64,000 nucleotides of DNA from JABMMZ01 sp964438995 (GCA_964438995.1 CAYTMQ010000014.1:1-64000); one strand, 5' to 3'. Shown: positions 42,790 through 51,537, counted from the first letter of the stretch. Notes: generated from the letters alone by a model not told the origin. Numbers and translations: made by a program.

Positions 42790-43326
42790 ATGCATTTTAA
42801 ACATTTATTATACTTAACATTTTTTGTAACATTAACTGCTTTGTCAACTTCATGCGACAACACAGTCATTGAACCTAAATTACAAGACATTTCAACCAAT
42901 CCTATTGATTCGCAATACGCACATTTAAAACTTCAATACGCCTTTACATCGGATATTCGTATTTTAAAATTGGTATATTATACCAAAAGTTATAAACTAG
43001 GGGACTACACGCACATCTTAACATTTGATGACGGAAGTAAAATGACATTAGAATCTAACAATGATTTTGGAACTGGTGATGTGTTTAATTGCTCATCAGC
43101 GACATCTATTTCAGGTTATCAAGGCTATTATGTAAGAATGGATTTCTATGACAAATTTAAAAACGAGCATTACGCATTTAAAGATCAAAGTTCTGGATTA
43201 ACCATCAACAACAAGACTTATAACTCAAAATACTTATTAGTTTATTTCAACAACAACTATACAACATGGCAAGGTTACACCACAACAAAAGCTATATTTA
43301 GTGGCACTTTAGCAGTGCTTCAGTAA
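42790..43326 (+). CDS. Uncharacterised lipoprotein family, member 2
   Basis: 178 aa from the ATG at 42790 (MHFKHLLYLTFFVTLTALSTSC), which aligns with member 1; an upstream in-frame ATG at 42739 would add a non-conserved 17 residues. Shared blocks: CDNTVIEPKLQ, AHLKLQYAFTSDIRILKL, LTFDDGSKMTLES, GYQGYYVRMDFYDKFKNEHYAFKDQSSG, YNSKYLLVYFNNNY, KAIFSGTLAVL. Closest relative is member 1, so probably a recent duplication. 178 bp separate it from member 1. Confidence 0.7.
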   Translation: MHFKHLLYLTFFVTLTALSTSCDNTVIEPKLQDISTNPIDSQYAHLKLQYAFTSDIRILKLVYYTKSYKLGDYTHILTFDDGSKMTLESNNDFGTGDVFNCSSATSISGYQGYYVRMDFYDKFKNEHYAFKDQSSGLTINNKTYNSKYLLVYFNNNYTTWQGYTTTKAIFSGTLAVLQ

Positions 43327-43427
43327 AAATGGCTCATTATTAATTAAAGAATTGTATTGGATGATTAAACTAATTGAATCAAGTGCCATTATTTTCAACT
43401 GTCTAATATTAAAATCCGTTTTAAATT

Positions 43428-44192
43428 ATGAAATTACACAAAGTTATTTTATATACTATTTTAGCCATCTTTTTAATCGTTGTCAATAATACAAAAGCTC
43501 AATCCTCTGCAGGGGTCCTTGGAAGAAAAAACATTGCTGGTTTAAAATTTGATTTGATTCTTAAACCCATCAGTCTTTATAAACATCTATATTATGAACG
43601 CATGTTCGGTAATAGAATTAATCTAGGTGCAAGCTTTCAATTTGGCAACTCTATTCATAATTTTTTTGTAGATGAAGAAGAAAATCGTTTGAGTTCTTAC
43701 TCAAAAATAACGACCACTTTAAACGAAACCACAAGATATGTATATAGTTTAACTGGAGAAATAGAACAAAAAAAAACTGGGTTTGAAGTGTATTTAAAGT
43801 GCTTTAGGAAAGTCAATCCAGGCCGTAATTATGGATTATATTGGTCATATAAATATGGACAAATTAGAGCTGTTAATAGTTTAAAAGCTGGCTCTATAAT
43901 ATACCTTAATAACCCAAGCGGCGGAAATAGCAGTATACCATATAGAGCCATAAACGAAAGTAGAAATGTCATTTACAAAAGCTATTTAGGATTTGAATTA
44001 GGCAATTCGTTTCCTTTATTTAAAGATGGTTTGATGTTGAATTTATCTTTATCCTTTAATCTTATGTTACAAGCTAAACAAAGTTTACCTAGGGAAGGGA
44101 CACTTTCTCAATATCTTGAAGTATACAACAGCAATTATATCAACAAATCACATCCTATCAGTTTAAATTTCGGAATAAATTATGCTTTTTAA
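43428..44192 (+). CDS. Uncharacterised outer-membrane beta-barrel family, member 5
   Basis: 254 aa. Signal ends NNTKAQ; then SSAGVLGRKNIAGLKFDLIL. Very close to member 2: PISLYKHLYYERMFGNRINLGASFQFGN, KKTGFEVYLKCFRKVNPGRNYGLYWSYKYG, YLGFELGNSFPLFKDGLMLNLSLSF, PISLNFGINYAF. The IKRF block reads LKCF here. Members 2 and 5 flank the two other barrels and two lipoproteins, suggesting segmental duplication. Function unknown. Confidence 0.72.
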   Translation: MKLHKVILYTILAIFLIVVNNTKAQSSAGVLGRKNIAGLKFDLILKPISLYKHLYYERMFGNRINLGASFQFGNSIHNFFVDEEENRLSSYSKITTTLNETTRYVYSLTGEIEQKKTGFEVYLKCFRKVNPGRNYGLYWSYKYGQIRAVNSLKAGSIIYLNNPSGGNSSIPYRAINESRNVIYKSYLGFELGNSFPLFKDGLMLNLSLSFNLMLQAKQSLPREGTLSQYLEVYNSNYINKSHPISLNFGINYAF

Positions 44193-44313
44193 AATTTGTT
44201 TAATGTGAATTCTATTAGACAACTCCCTTATATTATAAAAAAGAAATTAAAGAGAGAAGAACTTTTAATTAAAATACATCGAAAAAACATTCAATTAAAC
44301 TAGTCAATATAAT

Positions 44314-44856
44314 ATGTCCAATAAACTCATTCATTTTAATACAATAAATTATTTATTTGTGTATATCCTAATAGCAGTATTTTCTTCTTCATGTGACGAT
44401 TCATCTATTGACACTAAACTTGAATCAAATAATGTAGAGTCAGATTATAAATACATTTCCATCACTTTTACATCAAATAATCAAACGCGAAAAATGAAAT
44501 TGATCAATCAGGTTATTTCCACATCCGGCAACAGCCATTATTTAAACTTAAAATTTGATGATGGAAGTTATTGTAAAATTGAAACCAAGATAGCACTTGA
44601 TGTTAGTCAATCTTATAATTTAACCTTAAATAACTCACTTTTAGGATTGCCAGATAATTATGCTAGAGTTGAGTTCTACGACATCACCAATCAAATGACT
44701 TATTACTCAATCTTTCAAAATGATGCCTTATTTATTAACCCTCAATTTTATAATTCCTTATATCTTATATTAAATATTAAAGAATTAAATTTAGGTTTAT
44801 ATTTTTCATCTGATGTAGTCGCTAAAATAAACGGTACATTAGCTATTTTAAAGTGA
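44314..44856 (+). CDS. Uncharacterised lipoprotein family, member 3
   Basis: 180 aa. Signal ends AVFSSS, lipobox Cys at 27 (CDDSSIDTKL). The most diverged member: shared spots are YKYISITFTSNNQTRKMKL, KFDDGSYCKIE, NLTLNNSLLGLPDNYARVEFYD, KINGTLAILK. It keeps the FDDGS block and the end. Follows barrel member 5 after 121 bp. Function unknown. Confidence 0.62.
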   Translation: MSNKLIHFNTINYLFVYILIAVFSSSCDDSSIDTKLESNNVESDYKYISITFTSNNQTRKMKLINQVISTSGNSHYLNLKFDDGSYCKIETKIALDVSQSYNLTLNNSLLGLPDNYARVEFYDITNQMTYYSIFQNDALFINPQFYNSLYLILNIKELNLGLYFSSDVVAKINGTLAILK

Positions 44857-44936
44857 TACAGCTTAATTTTTAAAATCATTTATAGTACGAATATGTTTAA
44901 AAAATCATACAATTTTTAACTATTGACTTCCATAAA

Positions 44937-45020
44937 CCCATATTTGATTCCTCACAAAGGCACGGGATGCACACTTCAATCCCATTTGATTTTTGACTTT
45001 TGACTTTTGACTTTTGACTT
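44937..45020. repeat. REP-like intergenic repeat, diverged copy C, with TTGACTT tract
   Basis: TTTGATTCCTCACAAAGG, CACGGGATG and TCCCATTTG align with copies A and B in order. It runs into TTGATTT and four perfect TTGACTT units (44986-45020). The 345-bp gap 44857-45201 holds only this, copy B and a CCTAAATCC-type repeat at about 45045-45069. Confidence 0.65.
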
Positions 45021-45069
45021 TTTTATCTCGCGTCAGCCCACTAAATCCTATTTCCTAAATCCTAAATCC

Positions 45070-45146
45070 TTTTTTGACTTCCCGCAACCCTTGTTCGATA
45101 ACTCACAACGGCGCGGGATGTCCGCTTCGCTCCCATTTGACTTTTT
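45070..45146. repeat. REP-like intergenic repeat, copy B
   Basis: Same sequence and orientation as copy A at 38941 with about three substitutions over 76 bp. CCCGC / GCGGG stem conserved. The A and B/C copies bracket the carbonic anhydrase and the main barrel/lipoprotein cluster as direct repeats. Confidence 0.78.
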
Positions 45147-45201
45147 ATTTTAATCTACTTGCAAATCTCACTTTCATATCGTAATATTGCAATATTAAAA
45201 T

Positions 45202-45525
45202 ATGGGAGTAAGTAAAGCACACGAATTTTCTGAACACCAAAATCGAATTGCGGCGCTGGCTAAAGCTTTAGCTCACCCTGCTAGAGTCGCTATACTTGAA
45301 ATTCTAGTCACTAGAGCCGACTGTATCTGCAATGACATCGTTGATGAATTGCCCCTCGCGCAAGCAACCATCTCCCAGCACCTCAAAGAACTCAAGCAAG
45401 CAGGCATTATCAAAGGAACGGTCTCGGGAAAAACTCTTTGTTATTGCATCGATAACAAATACCTCGAGGTGCTTAACAAATTCCTAATGCAACTAACTTC
45501 TAAAAACATTCAATGCAACTGTTAA
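45202..45525 (+). CDS. arsR: ArsR-family metalloregulator
   Basis: 107 aa winged-helix repressor, released by As(III). HTH: LAKALAHPARVAILEIL, LPLAQATISQHLKELKQAGIIKGTVSGKTLCYCID. Cysteines at TRADCICNDIV (ELCVCDL-type site, two Cys in the alpha-3 helix) and a CNC C-terminus could bind As(III). First gene of the ars operon; the next ATG is 1 bp after its stop. Confidence 0.9.
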   Translation: MGVSKAHEFSEHQNRIAALAKALAHPARVAILEILVTRADCICNDIVDELPLAQATISQHLKELKQAGIIKGTVSGKTLCYCIDNKYLEVLNKFLMQLTSKNIQCNC

Positions 45526-45526
45526 T

Positions 45527-45997
45527 ATGAACATATCAGAATTAAAAAACCACCTACAATCCGTTAACTCGATTGATATATACACTCCTGAAGGATTAGC
45601 AATTCCTCCCCACTTTCACTTAACCGAACTGGGATTGAATACACGACATTTCATAGATTGTGGAACAAGCATCCACACCGATGAATATGCTTGCTTACAA
45701 CTCTGGGTCGCTCAAGACACAGACCATAGATTAAGTCCAGAAAAGTTTCTTAAAATCATCGAAGCTTCTTCTGGCATCATTCAACATAAAGACCTAGAAA
45801 TTGAAGTTGAATATCAAACCAATACTATTGGCAGATATGGCTTAGAATTCAAAAACGGTAAGTTCCATTTAACCAATAAACATACCGATTGCTTAGCAAA
45901 AGATAATTGTGGAGTTCCTGAACAAAAGAAAAAAATACAACTTGCCGAACTTGGTAATTCTAATGCCTGTTGCACACCCGGAGGTGGTTGCTGCTAA
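45527..45997 (+). CDS. DUF6428 family protein with Cys-rich tail
   Basis: 156 aa. N-terminal GLAIPPHFHLTELGLNTRHFIDCGTSIHTDEYACLQLWVAQDTDHRLSPEKFLKIIEAS is the DUF6428 core, often next to arsR. The last ten residues carry two vicinal Cys pairs (CCTPGGGCC) with further Cys at DCLAKDNCGV. Such pairs could hand As(III) to the pump, as in ArsD, or sense it; that is inference. Its stop overlaps the next start (TAATG). Confidence 0.78.
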   Translation: MNISELKNHLQSVNSIDIYTPEGLAIPPHFHLTELGLNTRHFIDCGTSIHTDEYACLQLWVAQDTDHRLSPEKFLKIIEASSGIIQHKDLEIEVEYQTNTIGRYGLEFKNGKFHLTNKHTDCLAKDNCGVPEQKKKIQLAELGNSNACCTPGGGCC

Positions 45998-47037
45998 TGA
46001 AAAAGCAACTTAAATTCTTGGACAAATATCTAACCATTTGGATATTTGCAGCAATGGCGATTGGTATCGCTTTGGGGTACTTTTTCCCATCCATCCCCAC
46101 TACCATAGAATCATATTCTAGTGGGAGCACCAATATTCCTATGTCTATAGGTTTGATACTTATGATGTATCCCCCTTTAGCAAAAGTAAACTTTTCACTT
46201 ATTCCATCTTTGTTTAAAAACATCAAACACTTATTTACCTCGCTTTTTATTACTTGGATTATTGGTCCCTTTTTGATGTTTATTCTTGCATACTTGTTCG
46301 TTCGCAATCAACCGGAATATATGACTGGACTTATTCTGATTGGCATTGCACCTTGTATTGCAATGGTTATTGTATGGAATGAATTGGCTGATGGCAGCAG
46401 AGAATACGCAACTGGACTGGTGGGCATCAATAGTTTGCTTCAAGTCATTTTCTTCAGTGCTTACGCCTATTTTTATTTGAATGTAATGCCTTCTTGGATG
46501 GGGTTTACATTACCTACAGCCGAAGTATCCATGTTAGAAATTGCCAAAACAGTCGGACTTTATTTGGGGGTTCCTTTTATTGCTGGAATCATTAGTAGAT
46601 GGTCATTGATTAAAATAAAAGGAGAAATTTGGTACAATACAAAATTTATTCCTACAATTTCTCCAATAACTTTAGTAGCTTTGTTACTAACCATCGTTTT
46701 GATGTTCAGTTTAAAAGGCAATATGTTCATCCAATTACCATTAGACGTTTTACAATTAGCCATACCATTGGTGGTATACTTTGCACTAATGTTTATTGGA
46801 AGTTTTTACATCATTAGAAAGCAGAAAGCCTCCTACCCTGTTTCAGCTTCTATCGCCTTTACAGCTTCAGGCAACAATTTCGAATTGGCAATAGCTGTTT
46901 CAATCGGCTTGTTTGGAATCAACAGCGGTCAAGCTTTAGCAGGAGTTGTTGGTCCCTTAGTTGAAGTACCAGCCTTAATCGCACTAGTTAACTTATCAAA
47001 ATTTTACAAACAAAAACATTACTCCAATGCGCTTTAA
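45997..47037 (+). CDS. acr3: ACR3-family arsenite efflux pump
   Basis: 346 aa from the ATG at 45997 (MKKQLKFLDKYLTIWIFAAMAIG), which overlaps the previous stop; an in-frame upstream ATG at 45970 lies inside the previous gene. Ten helices. Key residues: the conserved Cys in TM4 (IGIAPCIAMVIVWNELADG) and the Glu in TM9 (ASGNNFELAIAVSIGLFG). Extrudes As(III), and Sb(III) in some members. Its end overlaps the arsC-like gene by 11 bp. Confidence 0.94.
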   Translation: MKKQLKFLDKYLTIWIFAAMAIGIALGYFFPSIPTTIESYSSGSTNIPMSIGLILMMYPPLAKVNFSLIPSLFKNIKHLFTSLFITWIIGPFLMFILAYLFVRNQPEYMTGLILIGIAPCIAMVIVWNELADGSREYATGLVGINSLLQVIFFSAYAYFYLNVMPSWMGFTLPTAEVSMLEIAKTVGLYLGVPFIAGIISRWSLIKIKGEIWYNTKFIPTISPITLVALLLTIVLMFSLKGNMFIQLPLDVLQLAIPLVVYFALMFIGSFYIIRKQKASYPVSASIAFTASGNNFELAIAVSIGLFGINSGQALAGVVGPLVEVPALIALVNLSKFYKQKHYSNAL

Positions 47038-47674
47038 CACCATCGACACATTGATTCAAACTCTAACTGATTTTGAAGCTATCACTCCACAACGTGTAGC
47101 AGATTTGCAAAAAACTTCTCAAGCTTTTGTTGAGTTGTACAAAAAGCAATCATCATTAGACATCATAGTGATATGCACCCACAATTCAAGGCGCAGTCAT
47201 TTAGGTCAAGTACTTTTTACACTCGCATCAGACTATTACAACATCCCAAATGTAAACGTTTATTCTGGAGGAATTGAAGAAACAGCCTTTAATCACAGAA
47301 TGGTAAAAGCATTGCAACATTACGGATTTGAAGTTTTAACCAATAGTAGCAACACTAAAAATCCTATTTATGAAGTTAGATGGGGCGACGATAGTCATCA
47401 AACACTAAAAGGTATTTTCTCTAAAATATACAACCATGCATTAAATCCAAGTGAGAACTTTGCTGCTATTTTAGTCTGTGATAGCGCTGATCAAAAATGC
47501 CCAATGGTACTTGGTGCGAGCGAACGTATAGTGCTCAACTACAACGACCCAAGAAAATCTGACGATACACCACAAGAATCTCAAGTTTACCTCGACAAAG
47601 TCATAGAAATGGGCCGAGAATTTTTCTTCGTGATGAACGAGATGAAACAAAACATTTCGCTGACCCAACACTGA
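47027..47674 (+). CDS. LMW protein-tyrosine-phosphatase-type arsenate reductase
   Basis: 215 aa. P-loop VICTHNSRRSHLGQVLF (CxxNxxRS) at about 48-64, with NVNVYSGGIEETAFNHRMVKALQHYGFEV after it and VCDSADQKCPMVLGASERIVLNYNDPR (late Cys and catalytic-Asp region DP). Fits ArsC of the LMW-PTP/thioredoxin group reducing As(V) to As(III), with an N-terminal 45-residue extension. Overlaps ACR3 by 11 bp. A true phosphatase is not excluded. Confidence 0.82.
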   Translation: MRFNTIDTLIQTLTDFEAITPQRVADLQKTSQAFVELYKKQSSLDIIVICTHNSRRSHLGQVLFTLASDYYNIPNVNVYSGGIEETAFNHRMVKALQHYGFEVLTNSSNTKNPIYEVRWGDDSHQTLKGIFSKIYNHALNPSENFAAILVCDSADQKCPMVLGASERIVLNYNDPRKSDDTPQESQVYLDKVIEMGREFFFVMNEMKQNISLTQH

Positions 47675-47768
47675 AAATTGATCGAATTCAAACAAAGATT
47701 TTAACCGAACGATAAATCGTCATATGTTATCATTTGGCTAACGATGAATTCGTAAATATAACATTACG

Positions 47769-47964
47769 TTCATCCCCGCGTGCGCAGCCCTTGGGGTCTA
47801 CAAGAATACTTACAAATAAAAATCCCTATTGAACGATAAATCGTTTTGAGAAATCATGCGGCGACCGATGAACCTGCATTTTCTTTAATTACGCAGCCTG
47901 CGGCGGTTTCAACAAAATTTTAAATTCCCGTTATTCTTAAAGGCCCGAAGTCTGTGACGAGGGA
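47769..47964. repeat. RAYT-flanking direct repeat, left copy
   Basis: About 196 bp almost identical to 48591-48782 and in the same orientation. It contains the hairpin AACGAT-AA-ATCGTT, the stem CGCA-GCC-TGCG and a REP hairpin unit CCCGAAGTCTGTGACGAGGG at 47944-47963. A further GAACGATAAATCGT unit stands alone at 47707-47720. The 391-bp gap 47675-48065 has no gene. Confidence 0.85.
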
Positions 47965-48065
47965 ATGACAATACATATAAAAAAATCCAAATATTTACAT
48001 AAAATTAAACGAATATAAGCATTTATAAAACGGTTAATATTATTGATGTTTCATAATATTGAATC

Positions 48066-48566
48066 ATGAAACCATTTAATAATTTCAATGATTCATACTC
48101 ACACCATTTTATTACAATTGTAACATTCAATAGGCAAAATTTCTTTGGTGAAATTCATAACAATAAAATGATTTTATCCAAAATTGGAATTATTGCACAA
48201 TTGATTTGGGATAACATCCATATGGGAAGAGATTACCTCATGAAAGACGAATTCATTATAATGCCAAATCATATACATGGCATTTTATCTATAAAAAAAT
48301 CGATGTTATACAATATTGAAAAGAAATGCTATTTATTTGATACTTCTGGTCATAAAAATAAAGTTAAAAACATTTTAAATGCTTATAAATCAACAGTAAC
48401 TAAATATACAAACAGATTAGATCTCGAATTTCGATGGCAACCAAATTTTCACCAAACATATATTAATTCAAATAAAGAACTTGAAATCAAACGAAATTAT
48501 ATATTAAAAAATATTACTAATTGGTCAAAAAAAAATGATCAATCATTTCCTAATATCTTTGACTAA
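48066..48566 (+). mobile_element. RAYT / TnpA-REP transposase (HUH Y1)
   Basis: 166 aa, IS200-like single-strand transposase that acts on REP hairpins. HFITIVTFNRQNFFGE (first strand), HUH motif in IMPNHIHGIL (about 74-83), and the catalytic Tyr region FHQTYINSNKELEIKRNYILKNITNW (about 131-156). Normal length for RAYT. It lacks insertion-sequence ends; instead two roughly 200-bp direct repeats with REP units lie on both sides, as expected for its substrate. All the motif residues are present, so it may be active. Confidence 0.88.
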
Positions 48567-48590
48567 ACTTACATATTGAATCAAATCATT

Positions 48591-48843
48591 TTCATCCCCG
48601 TGTGCTCAGCCCTTGGGGTCTACAAGAATACTTACAAATAAAAATCCCTATTGAACGATAAATCGTCTTGGGAAATCATGCGGCGACCGATGAACCTGTA
48701 TTTTCTTTAATTACGCTGGCGGCGGCGGTTTCAACAAAATTTTAAATTCCCGTTTGTCTTGAAGGCCCGAAGTCTATGAAGCAAAAATTCTTAAAGGCCC
48801 GAAGTCTGTGACGAGGGATATTCCCGAAGTCTGTGACGCCGGG
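48591..48843. repeat. RAYT-flanking direct repeat, right copy, with extra REP units
   Basis: 48591-48782 matches the left copy; the first REP unit here is degenerate (CCCGAAGTCTATGAAG, 48766-48780). Two more units follow: 48798-48817 (identical to the left copy's unit) and 48823-48843 (CCCGAAGTCTGTGACGCCGGG with one added base; nested CCCG/CGGG and GTC/GAC stems). The 402-bp gap 48567-48968 has no gene apart from the promoter at 48950. Confidence 0.83.
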
Positions 48844-48949
48844 AATACCAATTAATTTCCATATCACAACCGACTCATAACAATTAACTATCGACCAATA
48901 ATATTCCCTTATTTCGTAAATTGAAATATTAAGGCGAACATTGTATACG

Positions 48950-48957
48950 TATTTTTG
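48950..48957 (+). promoter_or_regulatory. -7 element of the VWA operon
   Basis: TATTTTTG, 11 bp before the ATG at 48969. No -33 TTTG at the right distance. Confidence 0.5.
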
Positions 48958-48968
48958 TTATAACGTAT

Positions 48969-50060
48969 ATGCTTGGCAACCGATTTCGAAAATTTATGCC
49001 CTCCGAGCACCAGGAGCCCTTTGAGAAATTCTTTGAATTGTTCAGAGAAATCCTCATTCACACTTCTGGCGACCTCTCTGAAGCACTCGAATGGATGACG
49101 CAAATCGATCGTGAACACAAGATTTCCAACAGCAACTATGGTATGGGCGATTTTATTGAAGACCTAAAGAAAAAAGGGTTTCTTAAAGAAGACTACGAAG
49201 AAGGCACCATTACCATTAGCTCTAAAATGGAACAAAGCATTAGGCAGAGTGCGTTGGACCAAATTTTCGGGAAAATAAAAAAATCCAATAAAGGCGACCA
49301 CGCAGCAAACCTTACAGGTAACGGAGATGAAGTTTCACCTGAACAGCGCTCTTTTCAATTTGGTGATGAAATACATCAAATCGCTTTAACAGATTCTCTT
49401 AAAAACGCATTCGGTATTCTATCCGGAACATCAGATGTTTTCAAAGAAGAAGATTTGGTTGTTAACGAAAGAGAACTCAAAGCTCAATCAAGTACAGTAT
49501 TGATGATTGACATCTCCCATTCAATGATACTCTATGGTGAGGACCGCATAACACCTGCTAAAAAAGTAGCTATGGCTCTTGCCGAACTCATCAAAACAAA
49601 ATACCCAAAAGACACACTTGACATCATCACCTTTGGGAACGATGCCAAATTGATAGAACTAAAAGATTTGCCTTACCTACAAGTTGGTCCGTACCACACC
49701 AATACTGTAGCTGGACTGCAATTGGCTCAAGACATATTGCGACGTCGCAAAAACAAAAACAAACAAATCTTTATGATCACTGATGGCAAACCTAGCTGCT
49801 TAAAAGAAGGCGATGATTACTATATGAACAGTTTCGGGTTAGACAGAAAAATAGTGAACAAAACCTTGAACGAAGCCGCCATTTGTCGTCGTTTGAAAAT
49901 CCCAATTACCACATTTATGATTGCCCGCGATCCATATTTGCAGCAATTTGTAGATGAATTTACCCGCACCAATAATGGAAAAGCATTTTACACTAGCTTA
50001 AATGGCTTAGGTGATTTCCTTTTCAACGATTTTGAAAACAATAAAAGAAAACATTTTTAA
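48969..50060 (+). CDS. VWA domain protein (partner of an AAA+ ATPase)
   Basis: 363 aa, cytosolic. Acidic helical N-terminal half, VWA domain from about residue 175: MIDISHSMILYGEDR (MIDAS DxSxS with flanking Met), DIITFGNDAKLI, NTVAGLQLAQDIL (the MIDAS Thr), QIFMITDGKPSC (second Asp). The protein pairs with the AAA+ gene 5 bp downstream, like Rv0959/Rv0958 in M. tuberculosis. Such pairs remodel or insert metals in partner proteins; the client is unknown. Confidence 0.82.
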   Translation: MLGNRFRKFMPSEHQEPFEKFFELFREILIHTSGDLSEALEWMTQIDREHKISNSNYGMGDFIEDLKKKGFLKEDYEEGTITISSKMEQSIRQSALDQIFGKIKKSNKGDHAANLTGNGDEVSPEQRSFQFGDEIHQIALTDSLKNAFGILSGTSDVFKEEDLVVNERELKAQSSTVLMIDISHSMILYGEDRITPAKKVAMALAELIKTKYPKDTLDIITFGNDAKLIELKDLPYLQVGPYHTNTVAGLQLAQDILRRRKNKNKQIFMITDGKPSCLKEGDDYYMNSFGLDRKIVNKTLNEAAICRRLKIPITTFMIARDPYLQQFVDEFTRTNNGKAFYTSLNGLGDFLFNDFENNKRKHF

Positions 50061-50065
50061 CAACA

Positions 50066-51532
50066 ATGCTTAAACAAACACTCGGAGAGTTAAAGAAAAG
50101 TGGCTATCAGCCTAAAACCATACAAGATGAATTGAGAGACAATCTCATTCAAAAAATCAAAAACAAAGAAACAGTATTCAGCGGTATAATAGGATATGAA
50201 GATACCGTCATTCCTGATATTGAACGCGCCATATTATCAGGTCATAGCATCAATTTACTCGGATTAAGAGGTCAAGCAAAAACCAGAATTGCCAGAATGA
50301 TGGTAAACTTACTTGACGAATATATCCCTTACATAACAGGAAGCGAAATAAACGACGACCCATTCAATCCAATTTCAGCTCATGGACGTCAAACCGTCGC
50401 CGAAATGGGCGATAATACTGAGATTTCTTGGCTTCATAGAAACGATAGATATGTTGAAAAACTTGCTACTCCAGATGTATCAGTGGCAGATTTGATTGGC
50501 GACTTAGATCCCGTTAAAGCCATTAACCAAAAATTGAGTTATTCTGATGAAAGAGCTATACACTTTGGATTGATTCCAAGAAGCAACAGATGCATCTTTG
50601 TTATCAACGAACTACCAGATCTACAACCGAGAATCCAAGTTGCCTTGTTCAATATTTTACAAGAAGGTGATATTCAAATCAGAGGATTTAAATTGAGACT
50701 TCCATTGAATATTCAGTTTGTCTTTACAGCAAATCCAGAAGACTACACAAACAGAGGCAGTATTGTTACACCGTTAAAAGACAGAATTGGTGCACAAATC
50801 ATTACCCACTACCCTAAAGACATTGATACCGCTGCTTCTATTACAAAACAAGAAGCAAAATTAAAATCCAAACAAAAAGAAACTGTTAAAATTTCTCATA
50901 TTCTAGAAAGAGCCATTGAACAAATCGTTTTTGAAGCCAGACAAAGTGAGTTTGTTGATGCAAAGAGTGGTGTTTCTGCTCGATTAAGCATCAGTGCTTA
51001 TGAGACTTTAATCAGTGCTGCAGAGAGGCGTGCTTTAATTGCGGGTGACAATGAAACCAATGTTAGGATCAGTGATTTATATGCATTAATTCCTTCAATT
51101 ACAGGAAAAGTTGAAATGGTTTATGAAGGTGAAATAGAAGGTCCACTGAAAGTGGCTCAAAACCTTATCGGCAAAGCCATTAAAAATTTGTTTGAAGAAC
51201 ATTGCCCACCGATTGAAAAATACAAGAAAAAAGGCAACGACAGCACCAATCAATACAAACACATCATGGCATGGTTTGAAGATGGCAAACACGCCGACAT
51301 ATTGATGAATGCTAGCAACAGTGAATATAATTCTGCATTGTTATCTATTGAACCTCTCCAACAATTTTCAGAAACACATTTTTCGAAATATGTGAACGAT
51401 GAACAGTTTTTATTAATGGAATTGGTGCTTTTTGGCTTGAGTGAAAACAGCAAATTGAGTAGAACAACCTTAGATAAGCAAATACGATTCAAAGATTTAC
51501 TCGGAAGTATGTTCTCTGGATTTAATTCTTAA
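50066..51532 (+). CDS. AAA+ ATPase, Rv0958/MoxR-like (Mg-chelatase I-type)
   Basis: 488 aa. Walker A NLLGLRGQAKTRIARMM (about 67-83, GxxGxAKT). Walker B reads CIFVINELPDLQPRIQVALFNILQEGDIQIRG, with Asn in place of the usual first Asp, as in the Rv0958 group. Sensor 1 FVFTANPEDYTNRGSIVTPLKDRIGAQIITHYP. A C-terminal helical domain follows. Often called 'magnesium chelatase', but no bacteriochlorophyll genes are nearby. Sits between the VWA gene (5 bp) and a methyltransferase gene (5 bp). Confidence 0.85.
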   Translation: MLKQTLGELKKSGYQPKTIQDELRDNLIQKIKNKETVFSGIIGYEDTVIPDIERAILSGHSINLLGLRGQAKTRIARMMVNLLDEYIPYITGSEINDDPFNPISAHGRQTVAEMGDNTEISWLHRNDRYVEKLATPDVSVADLIGDLDPVKAINQKLSYSDERAIHFGLIPRSNRCIFVINELPDLQPRIQVALFNILQEGDIQIRGFKLRLPLNIQFVFTANPEDYTNRGSIVTPLKDRIGAQIITHYPKDIDTAASITKQEAKLKSKQKETVKISHILERAIEQIVFEARQSEFVDAKSGVSARLSISAYETLISAAERRALIAGDNETNVRISDLYALIPSITGKVEMVYEGEIEGPLKVAQNLIGKAIKNLFEEHCPPIEKYKKKGNDSTNQYKHIMAWFEDGKHADILMNASNSEYNSALLSIEPLQQFSETHFSKYVNDEQFLLMELVLFGLSENSKLSRTTLDKQIRFKDLLGSMFSGFNS

Positions 51533-51537
51533 ACGTA

